Below are positions 35,671 to 44,041 of a DNA stretch of 64,000 bases, piece by piece. The notes under the pieces were generated by a model. That model did no database searches. It saw only the letters and a program-made list of their open reading frames with translations, and was not told the DNA's origin. The stretch's first letter is position 1, and each line of letters starts with the position of its first letter. Source of the stretch: Lysinibacillus sp. B2A1 (GTDB lineage Bacteria; Bacillota; Bacilli; Bacillales_A; Planococcaceae); contig CP027224.1 of assembly GCA_002973635.1 (NCBI GenBank), positions 1,126,501 to 1,190,500 on the forward strand, written 5' to 3'. Position numbers and translations under genes: made by a program.

Positions 35671-36594
35671 ATGCCACTTAGTATATTTGGTTTCCAAGCT
35701 TTATGGAGCCCGTATTTAATAGGGGTTCTCGTTTTCATAACAGTCATCTACTTTTTAGTCACAACAAAGTGGCGTAAGGATTTTAAAGAAAGTGAACCTC
35801 TGAAAAAGGGAGAGGCAATTTATTTTGTACTGGCAATGGTAACGATTTATATTATTAAGGGATCTCCAATAGATTTAATGGCGCACATTATGTTTACAAT
35901 GCATATGGTGCAAATGGCTATTTTATTATTACTTGTTCCGATTTTCTTAATTAAGGGAATTCCTTGGTGGGTATGGAATGTTGCAATAGAAGCGCCTGTT
36001 GCTAGAAAAATATTTAAAGTGTTTACGTTACCTGTTGTAGCAGTCTTTGTCTTTATCGGTTTGTTTTCTTTCTACCATTTACCATCAGTTTTAGATTACA
36101 TTAAACTAAATGAAACTTTACACGGTACATATACATTTGTACTATTTGTATCTGCTGTTTTTATGTATTGGCCATTAATTCAAAGCATGCCTAATCGTTC
36201 ACAAATGAAGCCTTTGTATAAATTAGCTTATATAATTGCTAATGCAGTATTAATTACACCTGCATGTGCATTAATCATTTTTGCGCCCAACGCTATGTAT
36301 GAAACCTATACAAATGGTGATGCTTGGCTAAAGGCAATGGAACTTTGTGTACCAGCCTCTACATTATCTGGATTATCTCTATCAGGTCCAGAGCTCTTTA
36401 CTGATATGAAGCCTGTTGCTGATCAGCAACTAGGTGGTGTTCTGATGAAAATATTACAAGAGCTTATTTTCGGTGTATTACTTGGATCAATCTTTATTAA
36501 ATGGTATCGCTCAGAACAAAAGGATCCAGATAAAATTACTGCTGATGCATTAAAGGCCCATCAACAAAAATGGGAAAGTCAACAGCAACATTAA
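35671..36594 (+). CDS. ctaG: Cytochrome c oxidase assembly factor CtaG
   Basis: 307-aa integral membrane protein of the caa3_CtaG family (about seven helices; MAHIMFTMHMVQMAILLLLVP, YHLPSVLDYI, MYWPLIQSMP). CtaG in B. subtilis is needed for a functional CtaCDEF oxidase, probably in copper centre assembly. AAAGGAGTG upstream of the ATG. It has its own transcription region after the ctaF terminator. Confidence 0.93.
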   Translation: MPLSIFGFQALWSPYLIGVLVFITVIYFLVTTKWRKDFKESEPLKKGEAIYFVLAMVTIYIIKGSPIDLMAHIMFTMHMVQMAILLLLVPIFLIKGIPWWVWNVAIEAPVARKIFKVFTLPVVAVFVFIGLFSFYHLPSVLDYIKLNETLHGTYTFVLFVSAVFMYWPLIQSMPNRSQMKPLYKLAYIIANAVLITPACALIIFAPNAMYETYTNGDAWLKAMELCVPASTLSGLSLSGPELFTDMKPVADQQLGGVLMKILQELIFGVLLGSIFIKWYRSEQKDPDKITADALKAHQQKWESQQQH

Positions 36595-36629
36595 TTGAAA
36601 GTAGAAATTTTCTATAAGGAGTTTTGTGA

Positions 36630-37091
36630 ATGGAACTGCAAATTTTACCTACTCTAAGTACATCATTCATCGTGATCAGTGCAGTACTTGTAGCGATTGG
36701 CTGGGGCTTGATTATAAAAAGAAAAGTTGAGGCACATAAAAAAGTAATGTTGGCTGCTGGTATTGCGGCACTTATCTTCTTTATCATTTATGCATCACGT
36801 ACAGTATTTATTGGTAATACAGCATTTGGTGGTGGAGAAGATTTAAAACCATATTATACGTTCTTCTTAATTTTCCACATTATTTTAGCTACTACAGGAG
36901 CTGTATTTGGGATTGTGAGCATTATCTCTGGTTTAAAAATGAATATTAAGCTTCACCGTCGTATTGGACCGATTACAAGTATTATTTGGTTTTTTGTAGC
37001 CATTACAGGGGTGTTAGTGTACGTTTTACTTTATGTTTTATTTGAACCAGGTGAAACAACTTCTGTTATTAAAGCTATTTTAGGGGTTTAA
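36630..37091 (+). CDS. DUF420 membrane protein (YozB-like)
   Basis: 153-aa protein with four transmembrane helices and conserved histidines (VEAHKKVMLAAG, FHIILATTGAV, LHRRIGPIT). DUF420 proteins commonly sit beside cytochrome oxidase genes and are presumed to act in oxidase assembly, but no biochemical role is established to my knowledge. AAGGAGT before the ATG; 35 bp after ctaG. Confidence 0.9.
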   Translation: MELQILPTLSTSFIVISAVLVAIGWGLIIKRKVEAHKKVMLAAGIAALIFFIIYASRTVFIGNTAFGGGEDLKPYYTFFLIFHIILATTGAVFGIVSIISGLKMNIKLHRRIGPITSIIWFFVAITGVLVYVLLYVLFEPGETTSVIKAILGV

Positions 37092-37134
37092 CAAAAATCT
37101 CCCACTTTTTATTGAGAAGGTGGGAGATTTTTTA
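37092..37134. terminator. Bidirectional terminator between DUF420 and the AI-2E-type permease
   Basis: Stem AAAATCTCCCAC / GTGGGAGATTTT with a T run on both strands. Its right arm encodes the last codons of the minus-strand permease gene. Confidence 0.88.
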
Positions 37135-38170
37135 TGGATGTCTGATTAAATAAAGAAAGAACAACAACGACTAGTAAAGGGCCAATTAAAATTCCGAGAA
37201 ACCCAAATATTTTAAAGCCGATAAACATAGCAATAAATGTTGTAAGAGAGGAAAGTCCAACTTTATTGCCAATTACTTTAGGTTCAATCATACGTCGAAC
37301 CAAAAATAAGACAATGGTTAACACCACAAGTGCAATAGCAAAGACATAGTCACCTGTAAAGGCTTTATATATCGCCCAAGGCAAGAGCAATATAAATGAA
37401 TCTAAAAAAGGAATAACATCTAAAATAACAAGCAAAAGTGCTAATATAAGTGGAAATGGTGTTTTAAGTATAAAAAATGTTCCAAAGGCAATAGCAAAAA
37501 TGCAAATACCAACTAAAAATTGTGCTTTCATAAAACCGAACAAAGCAAGTTTTACTCTTTGACCAATAAATAATATTTTTTGATGATAGTGAAAGGGAAA
37601 GGGTGCTAACATTTTACGATTGATGGCTGGCAGCTCTAAAAGTAACATATATAGTACAATCCAATAAACAAATATATCAAACAGACGTGAAGGAATATAG
37701 GTAAGCAATGATGACCAAACATTTACGTTTGTTAAAGATAAAGCAAATTTTTCAATGGATGTTAAAGCTCGTGAAATGAGTAGTTGAATTTGGATGACAA
37801 GATCTACTGGTAAATGATACGTATAGTTAGAAAGCTTGGATTGCATTTGAATCCATATGGATGACAGTTGATTGAGATAATTAGGAATATGAATGATGAA
37901 TGTTGAAAATTGTTTCCAGCTTATAAATAGTATGAGGATACATAGTAATATGGTTATACTTAAAAAGAATATAAAAAAAATGGACACAATAATTTTACGT
38001 TTTTTTCGGAATCTTTTGCTGATACGAATGTTAAAGGGCTCTAATAATATGGCGGTGACGTAGGCAAGTAATATTGGCAATGATAGCGATATAAACCAAA
38101 GAAGTGCTATTCCTAATGCAATAACAATTATTGGGTGGCGAAAAAAAGGGTGTTTTAAAAATTGTAGCAT
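37109..38170 (-). CDS. AI-2E/UPF0118-family membrane permease (YtvI-like)
   Basis: 353-aa polytopic protein with about seven to eight helices in the AI-2E exporter family pattern (basic KRFRKKRK loop after helix 2, IPFLDSFILLLPW, then MIEPKVIGNKVGLSSL and GILIGPLLVV). Members include YtvI (sporulation) and sodium- or autoinducer-linked transporters; the substrate is not predictable. AGGTGAG precedes the ATG. Inserted relative to B. subtilis between the cta and ylbA genes. Confidence 0.85.
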   Translation of the reverse strand: MLQFLKHPFFRHPIIVIALGIALLWFISLSLPILLAYVTAILLEPFNIRISKRFRKKRKIIVSIFFIFFLSITILLCILILFISWKQFSTFIIHIPNYLNQLSSIWIQMQSKLSNYTYHLPVDLVIQIQLLISRALTSIEKFALSLTNVNVWSSLLTYIPSRLFDIFVYWIVLYMLLLELPAINRKMLAPFPFHYHQKILFIGQRVKLALFGFMKAQFLVGICIFAIAFGTFFILKTPFPLILALLLVILDVIPFLDSFILLLPWAIYKAFTGDYVFAIALVVLTIVLFLVRRMIEPKVIGNKVGLSSLTTFIAMFIGFKIFGFLGILIGPLLVVVVLSLFNQTSIKNLPPSQ

Positions 38171-38238
38171 TTGATCTCACCTACATCCTATGAAAGATAA
38201 TATTAGTATGAGACGAAAAAGTATTTTTACTCAAAATA

Positions 38239-38266
38239 AAAAAGACTGGACCACCAGTCTTTTCAA
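38239..38266. terminator. Terminator after the YlbA/YugN-like gene
   Basis: Short perfect hairpin AAAAGACTGG / CCAGTCTTTT (loop ACCA-type) with A and T runs outside, about 90 bp past the minus-strand gene end. Confidence 0.7.
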
Positions 38267-38355
38267 AACGATATATGAAGCTGTTATCGCAAAGGAGAGT
38301 TTGAGTCTTCCTGCTTCCAAAATTAGGAACATAGCTATTACTAAAAAATTATAGA

Positions 38356-38757
38356 TTAGCGTGCTTTAACAGGTTCAAGATTGTTTTTATTTGTTGTTTG
38401 GATTGCGAATTCATCTAAGTCTAATTTAACCTTTTTTAAGATTTCTTCGCATTTTTTTACTAGGTGCGCTGGATAAACTTCATCATCACCATATTCAACA
38501 CCATGTGGGTAATAATATTTACCAAGTGCTGGTTTCATTAACGTTAGGATTGCGTCGTGTGCACCAACGTCACCAGAAATTGCATATGCGAATACACGAA
38601 GGTAATAACGACCTTCACGAGTATCAAAACGCTTATCAAATGTCATACGCTCATAATCCCAGCCGCCGTCACATTCTAAACCATTTTTTTTCATAATGCT
38701 TTCAATAAGTTCTTGATCAGCTGTTAAATTTTCAAGGTTAGTATTTTCAAAATACAT
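38356..38757 (-). CDS. ylbA: YugN-like family protein (YlbA)
   Basis: 133-aa cytoplasmic protein of the YugN-like family, position equivalent to B. subtilis ylbA. Conserved stretch CDGGWDYERMTFDKRFD then YYLRVFAYA and YYPHGVEYGDDE. ATG 38757 is chosen because AAAGGAGG lies 9 bp upstream; the longer frame upstream has no site. Function unknown. Confidence 0.85.
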   Translation of the reverse strand: MYFENTNLENLTADQELIESIMKKNGLECDGGWDYERMTFDKRFDTREGRYYLRVFAYAISGDVGAHDAILTLMKPALGKYYYPHGVEYGDDEVYPAHLVKKCEEILKKVKLDLDEFAIQTTNKNNLEPVKAR

Positions 38758-38904
38758 GTATAATCCTCCTTTAGGTTCTCGTACAAAGTATACGCTCATT
38801 TTTATAATAGAGCATATTCGACATTGTTGCAATGACAACATTGTGTCAACCCAATTACAATTGATATAATAACTTACAATACTGGTGATGAAAAGGAGTC
38901 ATGT

Positions 38905-40026
38905 ATGAAAGCTTTATTCCGCATTCTTATGGCATGTGCTGCAATTGCGTTAATCGGCTTTATGTTTTTTAATACACCACGTGAAAATGAGCCACTTGAA
39001 GGACCGAATGCTAATTCTAATATTATACCAAAAACAGAATTAAAGCAGCCAGAAGTTGGAGCAATGACAAGGCCGGAAAGTGGGATGTCGACATTTATTG
39101 GTCAAGGTGTTCAAGCAATTGTGAAACAATACGGGGAACCAGCACGAAAGGAACCATCGTCTTTTGGATATGATTGGTGGGTATATAGTACGAGTGCCAC
39201 TGCATTTTTTATGGTAGGAGTTCAAAATAATATAGTGACACAAGTATACATAGCTGGGGAAGATTTGGACGCCTATCCTTTCAAAGTTGGACAAAAACGT
39301 GACGAGATTTATCGAATGACAATCATTGATTATGAAGTAGCGGCAAATGTTGATGATAATATTTTTGTTTTTTCGATGAGTGAAGAAGATATGCAGACCC
39401 GTTTACTTGTGAAATTCGATGGACTTTTTGCACAGCTTTATATAGATAGAGAAACAAGTGAGCTACAGGGTATACGCTTTACTAATAGCGAAACGCTTGT
39501 TCTTCATCAACCATACGAAATGACTTATCAAGGTGAGCTTGTTATACCTACACCTCCGTCTTCTTTTTTACAGCAGGAAATCAATGAAGCAAATGCAGAA
39601 CAGCTTGACGATTTACTGAATGTTACTAGAGTACATCATCATCTACTTCCACTAAAAGTTGATGTAACACTAGGAGAAGCAGCTAAAATGCATAGTGAGG
39701 ATATGAAAGTTCAAAACTTTATTGGGCATGAATCACCTACAAATGGGGATTTAAAAAAGAGATTAGAAACACAAGGGATTGAATATAGTGAGGCAAATGA
39801 GAATCTAGCGACGGCTTATTTTGATGCTATAGAGGCCATGCACGGTTGGCTCAATTCTGCTGAGCATCGAAAAGTTATTTTGAATGAAAAATATGCAACA
39901 GTTGGCTCTGGTGTCTTTTTAAATTATTATACACAAATTTTTATTGAGCCCTCCTCACAAAATATGGATAGTGAGAATATTGACTCAGAAGAACCTGTAG
40001 AGACTATCGATGAGTCAACACAATAA
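38905..40026 (+). CDS. ylbC: CAP-domain (SCP/PR1) exported protein, YlbC-like
   Basis: 373-aa protein with an N-terminal membrane anchor or signal (residues 1-25), a CAP-associated N-terminal region that includes YGEPARKEPSSFGYDWWVY, and a C-terminal CAP domain (about 230-350; HHHLLPLKVDVTLGEAAKMHSEDM, HESPTNGDL, GYSEANEN-like NENLATAY, WLNSAEHRKVIL). Ends in an acidic tail. In B. subtilis ylbC also precedes ylbF. Probably extracytoplasmic; role unknown. Confidence 0.88.
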   Translation: MKALFRILMACAAIALIGFMFFNTPRENEPLEGPNANSNIIPKTELKQPEVGAMTRPESGMSTFIGQGVQAIVKQYGEPARKEPSSFGYDWWVYSTSATAFFMVGVQNNIVTQVYIAGEDLDAYPFKVGQKRDEIYRMTIIDYEVAANVDDNIFVFSMSEEDMQTRLLVKFDGLFAQLYIDRETSELQGIRFTNSETLVLHQPYEMTYQGELVIPTPPSSFLQQEINEANAEQLDDLLNVTRVHHHLLPLKVDVTLGEAAKMHSEDMKVQNFIGHESPTNGDLKKRLETQGIEYSEANENLATAYFDAIEAMHGWLNSAEHRKVILNEKYATVGSGVFLNYYTQIFIEPSSQNMDSENIDSEEPVETIDESTQ

Positions 40027-40037
40027 AATAGTATCTG

Positions 40038-40084
40038 TAACTGAAGATTAACTTGGTCAGCCGAGTTGAACTTCAGTTTTTTCA
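40038..40084 (+). terminator. Terminator after ylbC
   Basis: Stem AACTGAAG-TTAACT / AGTT-GAACTTCAGTT with a T6 run. Confidence 0.8.
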
Positions 40085-40132
40085 TTTTCTAAATGGTCTG
40101 TTAAGACTAAAGCCTCTACCTACATTTTTCGT

Positions 40133-40161
40133 CACACCGTTACAGACGCCGTCATATGATA
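40133..40161 (+). promoter_or_regulatory. Possible mother-cell sigma (sigma-K-like) promoter of the MurE paralogue
   Basis: CACA at 40133-40136, a 16-bp spacer, then CATATGATA at 40153-40161. This fits the sigma-K pattern mACm - 16/17 - CATAnnnTA, 25 bp before the ligase start. No good sigma-A promoter is seen in the 100 bp after the ylbC terminator. Short motif, so chance occurrence is possible. Confidence 0.35.
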
Positions 40162-40185
40162 GAGAACTGAAAGGGGGAATGAGGC

Positions 40186-41661
40186 ATGCAATTAGCTGAG
40201 CTGTTAAAGGATTGGCCATGTAGTGTGACTGGTGGGTCTATTCGTACTATTGTTACAGGTGTTGAGGACTATGCACAGGCTGTAAAACCAGGAGATATTT
40301 TTATAGTAAGAAAGGGCAAGAAAACGTCTGGTAGCCGCTTTGTAAAAGAGGCGTTGGCACGTGGGGCTGTAGCCATTGTTTCAGAGGAAAGTATCTCACT
40401 ACCTATTACTGATCAAAATATTCCTTTTGTTTGGGTTCCGAATACTGCCTTATTTTTATCGTATGCAAGTGCAAAGCTTGCGGCCTTCCCAGCAGAAGCA
40501 TTGACGGTAATCGCCATTACTGGGACAAATGGAAAAACAACAGTAAGTCACTATGTAAGCCAATTGTTAAGAGCTTTACATAAAAATGTAGCTGTTATTG
40601 GAACAGTTGGATTTTTTATAAATGGACAAAAACAACAAACTATATATGAACAATTAACAACACTGCAGGCAAAGGAACTGCATCCAATTTTAAAGCAATG
40701 TGCACAAAATGGTGTTACACATGTTGTTTTAGAGGCTTCATCAATGGGATTACAGCAGCATCGATTGGATCATTGTGATATTGATTGTGGTGTCTTTTTA
40801 AATTTAACAGAGGATCATTTAGAGGATCATGGAGGACTTGAAGGGTATAAGCGTGCGAAAAAAAGGCTGGCAGATTTATCGAAAAAACTAGTGTTAAATG
40901 GAGATGATAATTTCTGTCGTTCTGTTGGTATTTATGATAAGAAAAAATCCTGCTCATTTGGCTTTGACAATCACAATGATTTACATATCCAAATTGTCAG
41001 TGAATCCATTGGCAAAACGGTACTCTGTCTACAAACATCCTCAAGTGAGCATATCGTAGAAATTCCTTTCGTTGGGAAATATCATGTACAAAATGCTGTA
41101 GCCGCGTTGATGGCTATATGGCGCTTAGGTTTTTCAATTGAGGAGATAGCTGAACATATGTGGTCATTAAGACTACCAGAAGGCAGACTTGAAAAAATAG
41201 ACAATTCATTTGGCATCGATGTGTATGTGGATTATGCACATACTGCAGAGGCATTACAGGCTGTATTACAGACATTCGATCGATCGAAAACACTTTATCT
41301 AGTATTTAGCTGTGGAGGAAATCGGGATAAGGCAAAACGTTTTGCTATGGGTGCTGTAGCTAGCAAGTATGCAGATATTATTTTTTTAACAACTGACAAT
41401 CCACGTGATGAGGATCCAATCTTAATTAATGAAAGTATCATAGCAGGTTTTACGGAACAGCAATATTATGAAATTTATCTAGATCGCAAGGTTGCGATTC
41501 ATAAGGCATTAGAAAAGGCTGAAAAAGGTGATATTGTCCTTGTTGCCGGAAAAGGGCATGAACAAACTCAACAAATAAAAAATGAAAAATTCCCTTTTTC
41601 CGATCAACAATGTGTCCGTGATTATTTTCTAAATCTTATGCCTGAGAGCGGCGTTGAATGA
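40186..41661 (+). CDS. MurE-type UDP-MurNAc-tripeptide ligase paralogue with meso-DAP-type motifs
   Basis: 491-aa Mur ligase that should add the third amino acid to UDP-MurNAc-L-Ala-D-Glu. N-terminal UDP-binding domain, ATP loop GTNGKTT near residue 112, the Mur central domain and a C-terminal domain with DNPRDEDP near 404 and GKGHE near 454. The Arg of DNPR and the Gly/Glu of GKGHE are the residues that contact meso-diaminopimelate in E. coli MurE; lysine-type MurE enzymes lack that Arg. The gene is away from the division-wall cluster expected beyond bshC, so it is probably a second MurE. GGGGGAATG precedes the ATG. A spore-cortex role is inferred from the promoter and organism group. Confidence 0.88.
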   Translation: MQLAELLKDWPCSVTGGSIRTIVTGVEDYAQAVKPGDIFIVRKGKKTSGSRFVKEALARGAVAIVSEESISLPITDQNIPFVWVPNTALFLSYASAKLAAFPAEALTVIAITGTNGKTTVSHYVSQLLRALHKNVAVIGTVGFFINGQKQQTIYEQLTTLQAKELHPILKQCAQNGVTHVVLEASSMGLQQHRLDHCDIDCGVFLNLTEDHLEDHGGLEGYKRAKKRLADLSKKLVLNGDDNFCRSVGIYDKKKSCSFGFDNHNDLHIQIVSESIGKTVLCLQTSSSEHIVEIPFVGKYHVQNAVAALMAIWRLGFSIEEIAEHMWSLRLPEGRLEKIDNSFGIDVYVDYAHTAEALQAVLQTFDRSKTLYLVFSCGGNRDKAKRFAMGAVASKYADIIFLTTDNPRDEDPILINESIIAGFTEQQYYEIYLDRKVAIHKALEKAEKGDIVLVAGKGHEQTQQIKNEKFPFSDQQCVRDYFLNLMPESGVE

Positions 41662-42145
41662 CAAAAAATGATCCAGTTGCAATAGCTAGCTTGCGTCCAG
41701 TTTCATCCTCGATATCACATTCCATTACAAGTGTTTGACGTCCTTTATGTACAAAGCGTCCACGTGCAATTAGCTCTTTATTTGTAGTTGTAGCAATATA
41801 AGAGACATTCATATTTGTTGTGACCACATTAAAGCCTTCTGGTACAGAACGAGAAGCCAATCCTCCCATTGCTGCATCCGCAATTGTTGCAATAATTCCA
41901 CCATGTGGGACCTTAATTGTATTATGGATAACTGGTGTAATTGGAATTCGAACCTCACTAATTTCTGACTCAAATTTACCTACCATATGTAGGGCAGCAT
42001 TAATATATCGTCGATGTACCCCTTGTTGCTTTGCACGAAGCCCTGATAATAAATGCAATAAAACCTCTTCATCTTCAGCAGTGCTTTCTTGTAAAAAATT
42101 TGCTAGTAATTCTTCGATTTGTTCTTTGGATGATGTAGCCAACAT
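41636..42145 (-). CDS. PaaI-family hotdog thioesterase
   Basis: 169-aa acyl-CoA thioesterase-like protein: the family motif HGGIIATIADAAMGGLA (catalytic Asp region) is preceded by hydrophobic VIHNTIKVP and followed by TTNMNVSYIATT and GRQTLVMECDI. ATG 42145 has GAAGGAG close upstream; an earlier in-frame ATG lacks a site. The 3' end overlaps the convergent MurE-type gene by 26 bp. Substrate unknown. Confidence 0.87.
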   Translation of the reverse strand: MLATSSKEQIEELLANFLQESTAEDEEVLLHLLSGLRAKQQGVHRRYINAALHMVGKFESEISEVRIPITPVIHNTIKVPHGGIIATIADAAMGGLASRSVPEGFNVVTTNMNVSYIATTTNKELIARGRFVHKGRQTLVMECDIEDETGRKLAIATGSFFVIQRRSQA

Positions 42146-42229
42146 AAAAACTCCTTCATGTAAAAATATCAATAATGTAAAATTACCACAAAATCTGTTA
42201 TGATGGGTAAGAGATTGGGGGAATTAACT

Positions 42230-42676
42230 ATGATGATGACCTCTGACTGGGTAATCATACTGGATGAGGCCGATGCGCTTTGTGAGATGATCCTTTCCTC
42301 TGAGCCTGCGAAAATACTGCAACAAGCTTATGATGCTGTCTATAGCGATGTTCAATTAATCGAAGCTATACACGCATTTAATCGCATGAAAGAGCAGTAC
42401 GAAGATGTACAACGTTTCGGAAAATACCATCCGGACTATCATACAATCATGAAATCGATTCGTCAGCAAAAGCGCGCACTCGATTTAAATGAAAAGGTTT
42501 CAGCCTTAAAGATAGCTGAAAACGATTTTCAAGATTTACTCGACGAGATAAGCCTGCTTATAGGAAAAACTGTATCAGAAGCAGTAAAAGTGCCTGTAAG
42601 TAATCCTTTCTTTGCATCTGGTTCTTCATGTGCTGGAGGCTGTGGTTCAGGTGGTTCTTGTTCTTGCTCTGCATAA
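42230..42676 (+). CDS. ylbF: YlbF/RicF family regulator
   Basis: 148-aa helical protein of the YlbF/YmcA superfamily. In B. subtilis RicF (YlbF) forms a complex with RicA and RicT that carries iron-sulfur clusters and promotes RNase Y-dependent mRNA maturation, sporulation and competence. The Cys/Gly-rich tail (CAGGCGSGGSCSC) is the expected cluster-binding part. ATG 42230 (MMMTSDWV) has GGGGGA 8 bp upstream; an earlier ATG at 42200 lacks one. Normally followed by ylbG, but here separated from it by about 10 kb. Confidence 0.92.
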   Translation: MMMTSDWVIILDEADALCEMILSSEPAKILQQAYDAVYSDVQLIEAIHAFNRMKEQYEDVQRFGKYHPDYHTIMKSIRQQKRALDLNEKVSALKIAENDFQDLLDEISLLIGKTVSEAVKVPVSNPFFASGSSCAGGCGSGGSCSCSA

Positions 42677-42692
42677 TAGCAAGATTTTTTTA

Positions 42693-42740
42693 GACTGTAT
42701 ACAAACTCCGATGATGGCGAGTGTATACAGTTTTTTTATG
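42693..42740 (+). terminator. Terminator after ylbF
   Basis: Stem ACTGTATACA-ACTC / GAGT-TGTATACAGT with a T7 run, marking the left boundary of the accessory island. Confidence 0.9.
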
Positions 42741-42875
42741 TCAATTCAGACTTTGATTTAATAATCCACTGAATCAAGAAAACTTGCGATGAGGATTATG
42801 GATTCCTGAGGGAGATTTTTAGTAGAATATAATTAATATGAAAATTAAATTATTTTCGCAGAGGTGAATCGTAGC

Positions 42876-43280
42876 ATGATTGCGAAAAACGTATGGAAGA
42901 ATGTTGTAGAGATAGAGTGTGAACTCGAACTATCAGAGGATGTAATGAAATGTATTGATGACAAGGTGGATTTCTTAAATCGTCAGGAGCAGAAGATCAA
43001 ATCATTTATAAACCTATACATTGCCAATCAAATTGTTATAAATATAAATGAGGAAATTGCAGCAGAGGGTAAAGTAATTTTATCAGATGATACAGAACTT
43101 ACTTCACCAATTACAACAAAGCAAGTAGAAGAAGCCATGTATCCGCTTTATTTTTTGATGGATCATGAATCTGAGCTGTTAATTGATTTTGATACAAAGC
43201 CAAATTATTTACAAGGACATTTAGCAACGCTTGTTGTTAAACAAAATAATATATTGCATTTTGGAGGAATAAATGGCTAG
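42876..43280 (+). CDS. Hypothetical protein in immunity-like island
   Basis: 134-aa small acidic protein I do not recognise. ATG 42876 is chosen because AGAGGTGA lies upstream; a GTG 12 bp earlier lies in that site. Alternating charged/hydrophobic segments suggest an alpha/beta fold. Its stop overlaps the SMI1/KNR4 gene by 8 bp, so the two are coupled; paired small proteins of this kind are typical of toxin-immunity loci. Function not inferred further. Confidence 0.7.
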   Translation: MIAKNVWKNVVEIECELELSEDVMKCIDDKVDFLNRQEQKIKSFINLYIANQIVININEEIAAEGKVILSDDTELTSPITTKQVEEAMYPLYFLMDHESELLIDFDTKPNYLQGHLATLVVKQNNILHFGGING

Positions 43281-43689
43281 AGAGCATAGAACAGCGTTTC
43301 AATTCAAGAAATGGGCTATTGATTTGTATGAACCAGCAACTGTAGACGAAATACAGCAGGTTGAAAAAGAACTACAAATAGTGCTACCGAAAGTATATAA
43401 AGAGTTATTAGGTGCATCAAACGGTGTGTATGGTAATTTAGTTCAGCTATATTCAACAGATGGATTAATTGAAATGAATAAAACATATGAAGTTCAAAAT
43501 TATGCACCAGGCTATGTTTCTATTGGTAACGATAATGGTGGGTATCATCTTTTAATGAGGGCGGTAGAGGAAGCTGTTAACTTCCAATTAGTAAGTGATG
43601 GATATGGTGTTCCTACCGAAAATGATATAACTGATAATTTTCTTTCATGGTTGAATAGTGATGCGGGAGATCCTTGGAGAAATGAATAG
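43273..43689 (+). CDS. SMI1/KNR4 (SUKH) family protein
   Basis: 138-aa SUKH-superfamily protein: typical VDEIQQVEKELQIVLPKVYKELLGASNGVYG motif region, then IGNDNGGYHLL and a C-terminal FLSWLN. SUKH proteins are the commonest immunity proteins of bacterial polymorphic toxin systems and are often found orphaned. GGAGGAA precedes the ATG, overlapping the upstream gene. Confidence 0.85.
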   Translation: MAREHRTAFQFKKWAIDLYEPATVDEIQQVEKELQIVLPKVYKELLGASNGVYGNLVQLYSTDGLIEMNKTYEVQNYAPGYVSIGNDNGGYHLLMRAVEEAVNFQLVSDGYGVPTENDITDNFLSWLNSDAGDPWRNE

Positions 43690-44041
43690 TTGGTAAAAGT
43701 GGTTTCGGGAAAGTAGATAAAAGCCTTTGATAGAAAATTTAACCTTTTAGAAAAATGCTCTCTGAAAGGCTTGAAATACAGTGATTTAAAGTCTGTTTCT
43801 CAGCACAGAAAGAATGGAAACGTTTTGCATGAAAGGGTAAGTGTGATTTGAGGAAAGCGGCTATCTCGGTAATTTCAATTCTCGCACCATTTATCTTCAT
43901 TCAGCAAATGTTTTTTGCATTAAAAGCAAAGCGCAGATACAATTACGCCAAGGCGAAATTGATTGTATAGGCGAAAAAATAAGCATTGCCTTGTAATTGT
44001 CATTACTATGTTAAACTAAATAACATAAAAAGGGGAGTGGT
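43690..44041. other. Gap between island genes with repeat fragments
   Basis: 350 bp with no confident gene. It contains GAAAGCGGCTATC (also at 44902), the segment CATTCAGCAAATGTTTTTTG at about 43899 (shared with the palindrome at 45726) and a possible 40-codon open frame at 43848-43970. Confidence 0.6.
43848..43970 (+). CDS. Possible 40-aa single-helix membrane peptide
   Basis: TTG-initiated frame MRKAAISVISILAPFIFIQQ then a basic tail (KAKRRYNYAKAK): basic N-terminus, one hydrophobic helix, basic C-terminus. AAAGGG lies about 10 bp upstream. The middle overlaps a repeated non-coding segment, which weakens the case. Low confidence. Confidence 0.22.
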   Translation: MRKAAISVISILAPFIFIQQMFFALKAKRRYNYAKAKLIV

